Assembly (NCBI GenBank): GCA_022508865.1
Contig: JAFLUK010000028.1
Location: forward strand, 1-13,379
Origin: Oscillospiraceae bacterium
GTDB taxonomy: Bacteria > Bacillota > Clostridia > Oscillospirales > Acutalibacteraceae
Reading direction: 5' to 3'
Length of the DNA: 13,379 bases
Every line of letters begins with the position of its first letter. Positions within the stretch are counted from its first letter, which is position 1. The notes under the pieces were generated by a model. That model made no database searches, was not told where the DNA came from, and saw only the letters and a program-made list of their open reading frames with translations. Shown piece after piece: positions 1 to 8,321 of this stretch. The translations under genes were made by a program, and so were the position numbers.

Positions 1-545
1 TTGATAAAGAGGAATATAACAGCTACACAAAAGCACAAAATAATAAGTGCCTTAGCCTGTCGGAATGGAGAAAAAACAATGTAAATTCTCTTATAAAGAA
101 GACCTATAAGGTTATTCATAATATAAATGATAATGTGCTTTTTGGTATTTCTCCACAGGGAAATATCAGCAATAACAATGAAATATATGCAGATGTAAAA
201 ACCTGGTGCAGTAAAAAAGGATATATTGATTATATTTGTCCTCAACTATATTACAGCATTGATAATCCTGCGCTTTCATATGAGGATGCAATAAAACAGT
301 GGAGTAAAATCAGAACAAATAATGAGTTACTTATTTATTCAGGTCTTGCAGGATATAAGGCAGGAACAAAGGATGCCGACAGCGGCACTTGGTCAGACAG
401 CACAGATATTTTGAAGCAGGAATATGATATTGCAATTGAAAGCAAATATAACGGTATTATGTTATATAGTTATAATTCTTTAAAAGAAGATACATCAAAA
501 AAAGAAATAAATAATCTTAAATCAGCAATCAAAAGTAAAAACTAA
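1..545 (+). CDS. GHL10/DUF187 family glycosyl hydrolase-like protein, 3' end only
   Basis: This is the C-terminal part of a protein whose start lies before the window; the frame is open from base 3 (first full codon GAT) to TAA at 543-545, giving 180 visible residues. The segment SEWRKNNVN, then FGISPQG, then YIDYICPQLYY, and near the end YNGIMLYSYNSL follows the order of conserved blocks in glycosyl-hydrolase-like family 10 (GHL10, DUF187), a TIM-barrel family usually secreted or surface-attached and thought to act on cell-wall or other polysaccharides. The N-terminal signal region and first half of the barrel are not visible, so localisation cannot be checked. A GTG at 135 is internal and not a credible start, because homology begins upstream. 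The gene converges on mtaB with a 4-base overlap of stop codons. Family assignment is from motif memory; substrate unknown. Confidence 0.75.
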   Translation, partial: DKEEYNSYTKAQNNKCLSLSEWRKNNVNSLIKKTYKVIHNINDNVLFGISPQGNISNNNEIYADVKTWCSKKGYIDYICPQLYYSIDNPALSYEDAIKQWSKIRTNNELLIYSGLAGYKAGTKDADSGTWSDSTDILKQEYDIAIESKYNGIMLYSYNSLKEDTSKKEINNLKSAIKSKN

Positions 546-1828
546 ACAAGCTCCCCTTCGCAATAATCATCAAATGCTTTTGTGATTTTTATATTAACAA
601 TTTCATCAGATAATTCTTTGTCGGAATAAACATGAACAGAAGTATAATTCATAGTGTACCCTTCCCAATATCCTTCAGGCTTTTTTCTTTCAAATAATAC
701 AGAATATGTATTGCCGATTTCAGACTCCAGAAAAGCTCGTCTGTCTTTCTCTGTAGCTTCAATCATTATTTTGCTTCTCTGTGATTTGACAGTAGGGTTA
801 ACCTGGTTTGGCAAGGTATCACCTTTTGTTCCTTTTCTTCTGGAATAAACAAAGGTGTGGACTTTTGCAAATTTAATTGACTTAACAAAATCAAGTGACT
901 TTTGGAACTCATCCTCTGTCTCCCCTGCAAAGCCGACCATAACATCAGTGGTTATGGAGCAATCCTTAAAAGCTTTACGTAGATTATCTACAATTGTTTT
1001 ATATTCTTCAGTTGTGTAGTGTCTGTTCATTCTTTTTAAAGTTTCGTCACAACCTGACTGTAAAGACAAGTGGAACTGGGGACACAACTTATGGCATTTT
1101 GCAAGCCTGTCAATAAATTCAGGGTCAAGTCTTTCGGGCTCCAGTGAGCCTAATCTGATTCGCTCTATACCATTAACACTTGCAACAGTTTCAACTGCAT
1201 CACAAAGATTTTTTTCTGTTTCCTGTCCAAAGCAAGAAAGATTAATTCCAACAAGAACAATTTCTTTATAACCCTTTTCAGAAAGTATTTCAGCTTCTTT
1301 TTTTAATTCATTTAAGTCTTTTGAACGTACTCTTCCCCTTGCGTAAGGAATAATACAGTAGGCACAAAATCTGTTGCAACCGTCCTCTATCTTAATTTGA
1401 GCCCGTGTTCTTTCCTCAAAATCCGTAATATTAAGGGGCTCAAATTTTTCGTCATTAATGTGTTCCTCAATATTAATAAACTGTTTTTTGTCACGGAGAT
1501 ACTCTATAATAAGTTTTGAAATATTTTTTCTTTCTGTGTTACCAACAACAATATCACATATTGAATAAATATCATCGTTTGGAAAAGCCTGAGACATACA
1601 GCCTGTTATCACGATTATTGAATTTGGATTGTTTCTTCTTAATCTGCGAATCAGCTTACGATTTTTACTGTCACTGACAGCAGTAACTGTACAGGTGTTT
1701 ACAATAAAGATATCTGCGTTATCCTTATTATCAGACAGAGTAAAATTGTCCTTTATCATAATTTCGGTCATTACCTGGGATTCGTATTGATTAACCTTAC
1801 AACCAAGGGTAATTACATTAAATGTCAT
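542..1828 (-). CDS. mtaB: tRNA (N6-L-threonylcarbamoyladenosine(37)-C2)-methylthiotransferase MtaB
   Basis: This radical-SAM enzyme of 428 residues adds a methylthio group to t6A at position 37 of tRNAs reading ANN codons, making ms2t6A. The N-terminal UPF0004 domain carries the three cysteines of the auxiliary cluster: C10 in LGCKVNQYES, C46 in NTCTVT and C77 in GCMSQ. The radical-SAM CxxxCxxC motif follows at C151, C155 and C158 (DGCNRFCAYC). The last 60 or so residues fit a TRAM RNA-binding domain. The LGCKVNQYES opening is typical of MtaB/YqeV and differs from the MiaB opening. Start is ATG at 1828 with an AGGAG ribosome binding site 6 bases upstream. The gene follows the purine operon on the same strand but is separated by a terminator and has its own promoter, so it is probably a single-gene transcript. 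No terminator is evident downstream. Confidence 0.93.
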   Translation of the reverse strand: MTFNVITLGCKVNQYESQVMTEIMIKDNFTLSDNKDNADIFIVNTCTVTAVSDSKNRKLIRRLRRNNPNSIIVITGCMSQAFPNDDIYSICDIVVGNTERKNISKLIIEYLRDKKQFINIEEHINDEKFEPLNITDFEERTRAQIKIEDGCNRFCAYCIIPYARGRVRSKDLNELKKEAEILSEKGYKEIVLVGINLSCFGQETEKNLCDAVETVASVNGIERIRLGSLEPERLDPEFIDRLAKCHKLCPQFHLSLQSGCDETLKRMNRHYTTEEYKTIVDNLRKAFKDCSITTDVMVGFAGETEDEFQKSLDFVKSIKFAKVHTFVYSRRKGTKGDTLPNQVNPTVKSQRSKIMIEATEKDRRAFLESEIGNTYSVLFERKKPEGYWEGYTMNYTSVHVYSDKELSDEIVNIKITKAFDDYCEGELV

Positions 1829-1860
1829 ACTATTCTCCTAATTAAAATGCGAGTAGTATA

Positions 1861-1889
1861 AGTATAAAATTTTTCTGAAAAATTGTCAA
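1861..1889 (-). promoter_or_regulatory. sigma-A promoter of mtaB
   Basis: Read on the minus strand, a perfect -35 TTGACA (1884-1889) is followed after 17 bases by TATACT (1861-1866). It ends about 32 bases before the mtaB start. The -35 box runs directly into the T-tract of the purine operon terminator, so the two elements share bases. Confidence 0.85.
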
Positions 1890-1922
1890 TAAAATGCTGC
1901 CGATTTTTATAAACCGACAGCA
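1888..1922 (-). terminator. intrinsic terminator of the purine operon
   Basis: On the minus strand a 12-pair stem (1911-1922 with 1895-1906, including two G-U pairs) closes a 4-base ATAA loop and is followed by TTTTATT. It begins 16 bases after the purD stop codon. This marks the end of the pur transcript. Confidence 0.85.
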
Positions 1923-1938
1923 GCAATAAGAATCAATA

Positions 1939-3204
1939 TTATTTTGTTTTTCCGATATCAGTTCTGTAATGAGCACCCTCAAAGGAAATTTTCTTAACGG
2001 CAGAATATGCCTTGTTGAGGGCATCATCAAGAGTAGCGCCACTTGCAGTAACGCCAAGTACTCTGCCGCCATTTGTATAGAACTTTCCGGACTCATACTT
2101 TGTCCCTGCGTGATAAACTGTAGCGCCTTCAACCTGACCCTTATCGTCCATTCCAAACATTTCAATGCCTTTTTTGTAGGATTCAGGGTAACCGCCGCTT
2201 GCCATAACTACACAGGCAACAGGATTTTCTGACCACTCTATATTAATTTCATTAAGTTTTTCATCAATGACAGCATCACAAATATCAAGCAAATCAGTTT
2301 CTAATCTTGGAAGGACAACCTGTGCCTCGGGGTCACCAAAGCGGGCATTATACTCAATTACCTTTGGCCCCTTTGGCGTCATCATAAGACCAAAGTACAA
2401 GCAACCCTTAAATGGTCTCCCCTCTTTAGCCATAGCGTTAACAGTCGGAACAAAAATTTCATCCATACATTGCTTTGCAAGTTCGTCAGTATAGTATGGA
2501 TTAGGGCTTATAGTACCCATACCGCCTGTATTTAAGCCCTCATCGTTGTCATAAGCTCTTTTATGATCCTTTGAACTTACCATAGGCTTAACGGTTTTTC
2601 CGTCAGTAAAAGAAAGCACAGATACTTCAGGACCGGTTAAAAACTCTTCGATAACAATATTGTTACCTGAAGCACCAAATTTTTTGTCCTCCATAACTGT
2701 TTTAACAGCTTCTACTGCTTCGTCAATTGTCTGACAAATTAACACACCTTTACCAAGTGCAAGACCGTCAGCCTTAACAACGCAGGGTGCCATATTGTTT
2801 TCTTTAATCCAGCTTATAGCCTTTTCGGAATTATCGAAAACCTCATATTCAGCAGTTGGGATATTATATTTTTTCATAAGGTTTTTAGAAAACACCTTTG
2901 AAGCCTCAATTATAGCAGCATTGGCATTAGGACCAAAGGCTCTGATGCCTGCTTCCTGAAAAGCATCAACCATACCGTCAGCCAGCGGGTCGTCAGGAGC
3001 TACAAATGCCATATCAATACTATTTTCTTTAGCAAAAGCAACCATTTTTTCTTTATCCATAACAGGGATATCAACAGTGATTGCATCTCTTGAAATACCG
3101 CCGTTACCTGGGGCGCAATAAAGCTTTTCTATTCTTGGACTTTCAAGTATTTTTTTTATCAGGGCATGTTCTCTGCCGCCTGAACCAATCATTAATACAT
3201 TCAT
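1939..3204 (-). CDS. purD: phosphoribosylamine--glycine ligase (GAR synthetase) PurD
   Basis: PurD joins glycine to 5-phosphoribosylamine with ATP, the second step of de novo purine synthesis. The 421-residue length is normal for the family. The N-terminal domain opens with MNVLMIGSGGREHAL. The ATP-grasp region shows VVKADGLALGKGV, EEFLTGPEVSV and the DEGLNTGGMGTISP block, followed by EYNARFGDPEAQVVLPRL, which holds metal and substrate ligands. The C-terminal domain ends near GAHYRTDIGKTK. Start is ATG at 3204, preceded by a GAGG ribosome binding site and 12 bases after the stop of the AICAR formyltransferase gene. It is the last gene of the operon, directly before a hairpin terminator. No key residue appears missing. 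Confidence 0.96.
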   Translation of the reverse strand: MNVLMIGSGGREHALIKKILESPRIEKLYCAPGNGGISRDAITVDIPVMDKEKMVAFAKENSIDMAFVAPDDPLADGMVDAFQEAGIRAFGPNANAAIIEASKVFSKNLMKKYNIPTAEYEVFDNSEKAISWIKENNMAPCVVKADGLALGKGVLICQTIDEAVEAVKTVMEDKKFGASGNNIVIEEFLTGPEVSVLSFTDGKTVKPMVSSKDHKRAYDNDEGLNTGGMGTISPNPYYTDELAKQCMDEIFVPTVNAMAKEGRPFKGCLYFGLMMTPKGPKVIEYNARFGDPEAQVVLPRLETDLLDICDAVIDEKLNEINIEWSENPVACVVMASGGYPESYKKGIEMFGMDDKGQVEGATVYHAGTKYESGKFYTNGGRVLGVTASGATLDDALNKAYSAVKKISFEGAHYRTDIGKTK

Positions 3205-3216
3205 TATTGTACCTCA

Positions 3217-4395
3217 TTAATGGTGGAATAATCTGATACCTGTGAAACACATTGTCATATTATACTTATTACAGGTTTCAATAACGTTATCATCACGGAT
3301 AGAACCACCTGGTTCAGCAATGTACTGAACACCACTCTTCTTTGCTCTTTCAATGTTGTCGCCAAATGGGAAGAATGCATCACTGCCAAGGGAAACACCT
3401 GTAAGTGTCTTTAACCATTCTTTCTTTTCTTCTCTTGTAAGAGGCTCCGGCTTTTCTGTGAAGAATTGCTCCCATGTGCCGTCAGCAAGTACATCTTCAT
3501 AATCATCAGATACATAAACATCTATTGTATTATCTCGGTCGGGACGTCTGATATCTGCCTTAAATGGCAAATTTAAGCATTTTGGGTGCTGTCTTAAGTA
3601 CCAAACATCAGCTTTGTTACCGGCAAGACGTGTACAGTGAATTCTTGACTGCTGACCCGCACCAACACCGATAGCTTGTCCATCCTTGCAGTAGCAAACA
3701 GAGTTTGACTGTGTATACTTAAGTGTAATAAGAGAAATAAGCAAATCCCTCTTTGCTTCTTCAGGAAGCTCCTTGTTATCTGTAATTATATTCTGTGTAA
3801 GGAAGTCTTCGTCAATTTTCAGTTCGTTTCTTCCCTGCTGGAATGTTACACCAAATACATCCTTGTATTCTTGTGGAGCAGGAACATATTCAGGGTCAAT
3901 TTTAACAATATTGTAAGTACCCTTTCTCTTTGATTTAAGTATTTCAAGAGCTTCGTCAGTATAGCCCGGAGCAATAATACCGTCAGAAACTTCTCTTTGA
4001 AGTAATAGTGCTGTTTCCTTATCACAAACATCTGAAAGCGCGGCCCAGTCACCATATGAGCTCATTCTGTCTGCACCTCTTGCCTTTGCATATGCAGAAG
4101 CAATTGGAGAAAGTTCCAAATCATCAACAAAATATATCTTTTTAAGAGTATCTGAAAGCTCTGTTGCAACAGCAGCACCTGCAGGAGAAACATGCTTAAA
4201 GGATGCAGCTGCAGGTAAACCTGTTGCTGCTTTTAATTCTTTAACAAGCTGCCAACTGTTAAGAGCATCAAGAAAGTTGATATAACCCGGCTTACCGTTG
4301 AGAACCTCAATTGGTAAATCCTTGTTGTCCTTCATAAAAATTTTTGATGGCTTCTGATTTGGGTTACAGCCATATTTTAATTCTAATTCGTTCAT
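3217..4395 (-). CDS. purH: stand-alone AICAR formyltransferase (PurH C-terminal domain only)
   Basis: This protein of 392 residues transfers a formyl group from 10-formyl-THF to AICAR, giving FAICAR, the penultimate step to IMP. It matches only the AICAR transformylase half of bifunctional PurH: it begins at NELELKYGCNPNQKPS, carries the catalytic Lys-His pair at K67-H68 in SFKHVSPAGAA, then YTQSNSVCYCKDGQ with GAGQQSRIHC, and ends with the family's terminal block around FFPFGDNIERA and EPGGSIRDD. The roughly 190-200-residue MGS-like IMP cyclohydrolase domain that precedes this in ordinary PurH (about 510 residues) is absent, and the upstream DNA encodes a different protein, PurO. Start is ATG at 4395 with AAGGAGT upstream, 12 bases after the purO stop. 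Some authors would call such stand-alone enzymes PurV or PurH2; the role is secure from domain and context. Confidence 0.93.
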   Translation of the reverse strand: MNELELKYGCNPNQKPSKIFMKDNKDLPIEVLNGKPGYINFLDALNSWQLVKELKAATGLPAAASFKHVSPAGAAVATELSDTLKKIYFVDDLELSPIASAYAKARGADRMSSYGDWAALSDVCDKETALLLQREVSDGIIAPGYTDEALEILKSKRKGTYNIVKIDPEYVPAPQEYKDVFGVTFQQGRNELKIDEDFLTQNIITDNKELPEEAKRDLLISLITLKYTQSNSVCYCKDGQAIGVGAGQQSRIHCTRLAGNKADVWYLRQHPKCLNLPFKADIRRPDRDNTIDVYVSDDYEDVLADGTWEQFFTEKPEPLTREEKKEWLKTLTGVSLGSDAFFPFGDNIERAKKSGVQYIAEPGGSIRDDNVIETCNKYNMTMCFTGIRLFHH

Positions 4396-4407
4396 CCTTG
4401 TTACTCC

Positions 4408-5124
4408 TTATTTATTCTTATTAACAATTCTTGAAGTTGTCTCACCTGTAGCAATATCAATATATCTTACAAAGAGAGATACTTTGTTATCGGCATTGAG
4501 AGCATTCCATACCTTTTCTGTAAATGCATCAATATCATCATTATTTACATCAACAAGTTTTGGTTCACCCTCGTAGCTTGGCAATGGATTACCGTCACCC
4601 ATATATGTATGAATAAATCTGCCCTTGCCGGGGAGTGAATTTTCATAAGAATATGTGTATCTCAAAGAAGAGGCACTGTCGCCGTCATCACTCTTAAGGA
4701 TTGACATAGCCATATTCATATTTCCGTCAGTAATTTTAATAATACCGGAAATTCTTGGTGTGAAGTTAGGTTCATCAGGCTCAAATGTTCTTGTTCTGAG
4801 GGCCTGCTCAAAGGTGAGCTGTTTGTTCATCAAATCATAAATAGTATCTGTCTGGTCGCCGTTAGTTACAATAGTCTTGTTGCCAAGAACTCTTACAGGA
4901 GCGTAAATGATGAGAGAAGGGTCTGTCAGCTTGCTTTCGTCAAAAGCCTGTGTACGAATACCTTCGCCATCCTGAACAAATACTCTGTTTCTGCTATTTT
5001 CGCTTCTGCCCATAATGAAGTATGCAATTACAGCTTTTGTACCGTCAGCTGTTCTGCCTAGCATAATACCTCTGCCGGGGTAAGCGTTGCTTTGTAAATC
5101 TTTTTCAAATGATATTGCTTTCAT
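4408..5124 (-). CDS. purO: archaeal-type IMP cyclohydrolase PurO
   Basis: This protein of 238 residues resembles the archaeal-type IMP cyclohydrolase family (PurO, Ntn-hydrolase-like fold), which closes the ring of FAICAR to make IMP. The N-terminal NAYPGRGIMLGRT with ADGTKAVIAYFIMGRSENSRNRVF is the family signature I recognise; later blocks include LIIYAPVRVLG, NGDQTDTIYD and FTPRISGI. It is somewhat longer than archaeal PurO (about 200 residues). It lies between purN and a formyltransferase gene that lacks a cyclohydrolase domain, exactly where the missing activity is needed, which strongly supports the call. ATG at 5124 follows the purN stop by 13 bases and has GAGAGG upstream. There is no signal peptide or membrane segment; it should be cytoplasmic. 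I cannot assign catalytic residues with confidence. Confidence 0.88.
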   Translation of the reverse strand: MKAISFEKDLQSNAYPGRGIMLGRTADGTKAVIAYFIMGRSENSRNRVFVQDGEGIRTQAFDESKLTDPSLIIYAPVRVLGNKTIVTNGDQTDTIYDLMNKQLTFEQALRTRTFEPDEPNFTPRISGIIKITDGNMNMAMSILKSDDGDSASSLRYTYSYENSLPGKGRFIHTYMGDGNPLPSYEGEPKLVDVNNDDIDAFTEKVWNALNADNKVSLFVRYIDIATGETTSRIVNKNK

Positions 5125-5137
5125 AAACGAATACCTC

Positions 5138-5764
5138 TCATTCTGAAATAATAGTTTTATTTTCTACCACCTTGATTTTGTCACTGCAAAAAAGTTCAAC
5201 AGATAAAGGAAGAATTTTCCATTCTATATTTTCCATTATTCTTCTTTGCAGAGTCTGTGGTGTATCATCATTTTTAATATCAATAGCTCTTTGCATAATA
5301 ATAGGGCCGCCGTCACACTCTTCTGTAACAAAATGAGTTGTAGCTCCTGATATTTTAACACCTTTTTTCAGGGCTTCTTCGTGAACTTTAAGACCGTAAT
5401 AGCCTTCGCCGCAAAAGCTTGGAATAAGTGCAGGATGAATATTAATCATTTTGTTCTCAAATTGAGAAATTACCTGATGTCCAAGAATAGTCATAAATCC
5501 TGCGAGAACAACTAAATCAGCATTTTTGCTTACAAGAAGCTGTGCCAGTGCCTTGTCATATTCAGAGAATTCCGAATAATCCTTTCTGCGGATAACAGCA
5601 GTGTCAATATTATTATTTTTTGCTCTTTCAAGTGCATATGCACCAGGGTTTGAAGAAATAACGCAAGTGATTTTACCGCTTTTGATTATTCCCTGATTTT
5701 GTGCATCTATAAGAGCCTGTAGGTTTGTTCCACCACCTGAAACAAGTACAACAATGTTTTTCAT
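5138..5764 (-). CDS. purN: phosphoribosylglycinamide formyltransferase (GAR transformylase) PurN
   Basis: PurN formylates GAR with 10-formyl-THF, the third step of the pathway. The 208-residue length fits the family. The N-terminal VLVSGGGTNLQAL binds the phosphoribosyl substrate. The catalytic triad is visible as N108 and H110 in INIHPALIPSF and D151 in ECDGGPI. After the PSF motif the sequence reads CGEGYYGLKVHE, where enterobacterial enzymes have PGLHA; this looks like a lineage variant rather than damage. The start ATG (5764) overlaps the purM stop by one base (TAATG), implying translational coupling. Because it needs 10-formyl-THF, it shares a cofactor with the AICAR formyltransferase two genes downstream. 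Confidence 0.95.
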   Translation of the reverse strand: MKNIVVLVSGGGTNLQALIDAQNQGIIKSGKITCVISSNPGAYALERAKNNNIDTAVIRRKDYSEFSEYDKALAQLLVSKNADLVVLAGFMTILGHQVISQFENKMINIHPALIPSFCGEGYYGLKVHEEALKKGVKISGATTHFVTEECDGGPIIMQRAIDIKNDDTPQTLQRRIMENIEWKILPLSVELFCSDKIKVVENKTIISE

Positions 5765-6801
5765 TATTCAAAAACAACTCCGTCTGTTCCATTAATAAGT
5801 TCACCAAGGATAACAGCATTTTCTCCATAAGCCTTAAGTGTTTCAACTGCTTTATTTGCATTTTCCTTTGAAACAGCAACAATCATACCAATACCCATAT
5901 TGAATGTATTGAACATATCGTGTTCGGGAATATTACCAACTCTCTGTATAACTTTAAAGATTGGAAGAACCGGAACAGCGTCCTTTTTGATTTTTGCAGT
6001 TAATCCATTAGTAAGCATTCTTGGAATATTCTCGTAGAAACCACCGCCGGTAATATGAGAAATAGCCTTAACATCAACCTTGCTTATTAAATCAAGAATA
6101 GGTTTAACATAAATCTTTGTAGGTGTAAGTAAAGTTTCTCCAAGTGGTTTGTCAAGTTCAGGATATTCATTGTTAATAGTATTTTCGTCAATGCCGAAAA
6201 CTTTTCTTACAAGAGAAAAACCATTTGAGTGAACACCGCTTGAGGGCAAGCCGATAAGTACATCGCCTGCTGTAAGAGTGCTGCCATCAATGATTTTCTT
6301 TTTGTCAACAATACCAACAGAGAAGCCCGCAACGTCATATTCATCAACAGGATAGAATCCCGGCATTTCTGCAGTTTCACCGCCAATAAGAGCTGAATAT
6401 GACATTTCACATCCGTCAGCAATACCTGATACAATCTGTGCTATCTTTTCGGGAACATTTTTTCCTACTGCAATATAGTCAAGAAAGAACATTGGTTTAG
6501 CACCGCAGCAAACAACATCATTTACGCACATCGCAACTGCATCAATGCCGATTGTATCGTGCTTATCAAGCAAAAAGGCAAGCTTTAGTTTTGTGCCAAC
6601 ACCGTCAGTTCCGCTAACAAGGATTGGCTCTTCCATTCCTGTCATATCAGGTGCAAAAAGGCCGCCGAAACCGCCAATACCTGATACAACACCTGATGTT
6701 GCTGTTCTCTTGACGTGTTCCTTCATTAGTTCTACTGCTTTATAACCGGCAGTAACATCAACACCTGCATTTTTATAACTTTCAGAAAAACTGTTCTTCA
6801 T
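5764..6801 (-). CDS. purM: phosphoribosylformylglycinamidine cyclo-ligase (AIR synthetase) PurM
   Basis: PurM uses ATP to close the imidazole ring of FGAM, giving AIR. From ATG at 6801 it has 345 residues, the family norm. Visible signatures are NAGVDVTAGYKAV at the start, SGTDGVGTKLKLA (ATP and metal site), GIDAVAMCVNDVV, GGETAEMPGFY, GVHSNGFSLVR and HITGGGFYENIPRML. I prefer ATG 6801 over ATG 6822, because AGAGG sits 6 bases before 6801 while nothing like a ribosome binding site precedes 6822, and the homology begins at the inner start. The gap from purF is 54 bases and contains only a short ATTTCC/GGAAAT inverted repeat, with no obvious promoter or terminator. The stop overlaps the purN start. 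Confidence 0.95.
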   Translation of the reverse strand: MKNSFSESYKNAGVDVTAGYKAVELMKEHVKRTATSGVVSGIGGFGGLFAPDMTGMEEPILVSGTDGVGTKLKLAFLLDKHDTIGIDAVAMCVNDVVCCGAKPMFFLDYIAVGKNVPEKIAQIVSGIADGCEMSYSALIGGETAEMPGFYPVDEYDVAGFSVGIVDKKKIIDGSTLTAGDVLIGLPSSGVHSNGFSLVRKVFGIDENTINNEYPELDKPLGETLLTPTKIYVKPILDLISKVDVKAISHITGGGFYENIPRMLTNGLTAKIKKDAVPVLPIFKVIQRVGNIPEHDMFNTFNMGIGMIVAVSKENANKAVETLKAYGENAVILGELINGTDGVVFE

Positions 6802-6855
6802 ATTACACCTCTTAAAAGACATTTTGTATTGTTTTGATTTGTATTTCCAAGGAAA

Positions 6856-8298
6856 TTATCCTTTTTTTGTACTTATCTTCTGACTGAAAATATCAACATA
6901 GTCACTTTCCGGCACAGGTCCTTTATAGACACCTGTAAAGCAGGAGTCACAAACTCCTACGCCGTTCTTTTCAGCAATTGCTCTTATTTTATCAATATGT
7001 ATACAACCGATAGAGTCAGCACCAATATAATTCTTAAGCTCATCTATGGTCATAATATTAGCTATCATATCTTTTTCAGCATTTAAGTCTGAACCATAAT
7101 AACAATTGTATTTTAAAGGAGGGGCTGAAAATCGCATATGAACTTGAGAAGCCCCTGCTTCCCGAAGGAGTCTTACAATGTGACCTGCAGTATTGCCTTG
7201 AACTATAGAGTCGTCAATAATAACAACTCTTTTTCCGTTTACCTGATGCTTAAGTACATTTAACCGCATTTTTAACAAGCGTTCCTTTTTGGTGTTCTTT
7301 ACACCTGAAAGCCCTCTGGCAATATATTTATTTTTTATAAATGCAGTACTGTAAGGGATACCTGACTCCTCGGCATAGCCTTGTGCAGCATCATATCCGG
7401 AGTCCGGAACTCCGCATACAATGTCAGCCTCAACAGGATATTCCCTTGCAAGCTCCTTGCCAAATTCCTTTCTCATCTGATGAACAGAGCCACAATCAAG
7501 AACACTGTCCGGTCTTGCTATGTAAACATATTCAAACAGACAGAGTGAGGATTTTTTAGGCTCAATCGCCTGAATGGAATGAAATCCTTTTCCGTCAATT
7601 ACAATCATTTCACCGGGGTGCACATTTCTCAAAAATTTAGCACCTATTGAATCAAATGCACAACTTTCAGAAGCAACAACATAGGAGTTTTCTATCTTAC
7701 CTACACACAGTGGTCTGAAACCATGTGGGTCACGCACAGCAATCAGTTGTTTTGGAGAGCTTACAACAAATGAATAAGCGCCCTTTAGTTTATTTACAGC
7801 ATTGTTTACAGCATCAATAAAAGATTCTGTATTTACTCTTTCTGTAGCGATTACATAGGCAATAAGCTCTGCATTGGAAAAGGACTGAAATATAGCGCCG
7901 CCTTCTTCAAGCTTTTTTCTGATTTCAGGCATATTTGTAATAGACCCATTGTAGCAAATTGACATTGAGCCTTGAATATACCTGATAACAAGAGGTTGAG
8001 AGCCGGCTCTGTCAAGACTGTGGTATGGTGTATATCTGACATGACCTACGGCAATTTTTCCATTGTCACCGAAAGTTTCCATAGCAGCATCAGTAAGAAC
8101 TTCAGACACCACACCAATATCTTTAACTGATTTTATATCACCATCATAGTTAACTGCAATTCCGGCGCTTTCCTGTCCTCTGTGCTGCAACGCATAAAGG
8201 GCATCTCTTGTTAAGGAAGCTACATTAATATCAGTGTCATTATTATATATGCCAAACACACCGCATTCCTCGTGAACCTTGTCGTTTAGCATATCCAT
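6856..8298 (-). CDS. purF: amidophosphoribosyltransferase PurF, divergent form
   Basis: PurF makes phosphoribosylamine from PRPP and glutamine, the committed step. From ATG 8298 it has 480 residues. The first 11 residues form a propeptide, and C12 in EECGVFG would become the N-terminal nucleophile, as in Bacillus PurF. An in-frame TTG at 8325 that overlaps the purE stop gives a 20-residue leader; I favour 8298 because of GGAG six bases upstream and the exact propeptide length. Domains: class II glutaminase (12-240), then phosphoribosyltransferase with VVIIDDSIVQGNT (358-370). Four cysteines (C253, C399, C450, C453) match the [4Fe-4S] ligands of the Bacillus type. Oddities: the glutamine-binding Asp of the SDTE motif is Asn (N142 in FSNAEL), HNGN reads YNGS (116-119), the DDSIVRGTT loop reads DDSIVQGNT, and the usual RTFIxPxQ flexible loop is replaced by RGLSGVKNTKKER. 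Confidence 0.92.
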   Translation of the reverse strand: MDMLNDKVHEECGVFGIYNNDTDINVASLTRDALYALQHRGQESAGIAVNYDGDIKSVKDIGVVSEVLTDAAMETFGDNGKIAVGHVRYTPYHSLDRAGSQPLVIRYIQGSMSICYNGSITNMPEIRKKLEEGGAIFQSFSNAELIAYVIATERVNTESFIDAVNNAVNKLKGAYSFVVSSPKQLIAVRDPHGFRPLCVGKIENSYVVASESCAFDSIGAKFLRNVHPGEMIVIDGKGFHSIQAIEPKKSSLCLFEYVYIARPDSVLDCGSVHQMRKEFGKELAREYPVEADIVCGVPDSGYDAAQGYAEESGIPYSTAFIKNKYIARGLSGVKNTKKERLLKMRLNVLKHQVNGKRVVIIDDSIVQGNTAGHIVRLLREAGASQVHMRFSAPPLKYNCYYGSDLNAEKDMIANIMTIDELKNYIGADSIGCIHIDKIRAIAEKNGVGVCDSCFTGVYKGPVPESDYVDIFSQKISTKKG

Positions 8299-8321
8299 AG
8301 TAACTCCGCTATTTATATTAC

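Noticed and set aside
565..590. Possible plus-strand terminator after the GHL10-like gene: AT-rich hairpin with one mismatch followed by TTT
   Set aside because: The stem is nearly all A-T pairs and contains a mismatch and a wobble, and it lies in mtaB coding sequence; too weak to call.
6808..6855. ATTTCC/GGAAAT inverted repeat between purF and purM as a regulatory hairpin
   Set aside because: Only six pairs, no T-run, and the 54-base gap otherwise looks like plain operon spacing.
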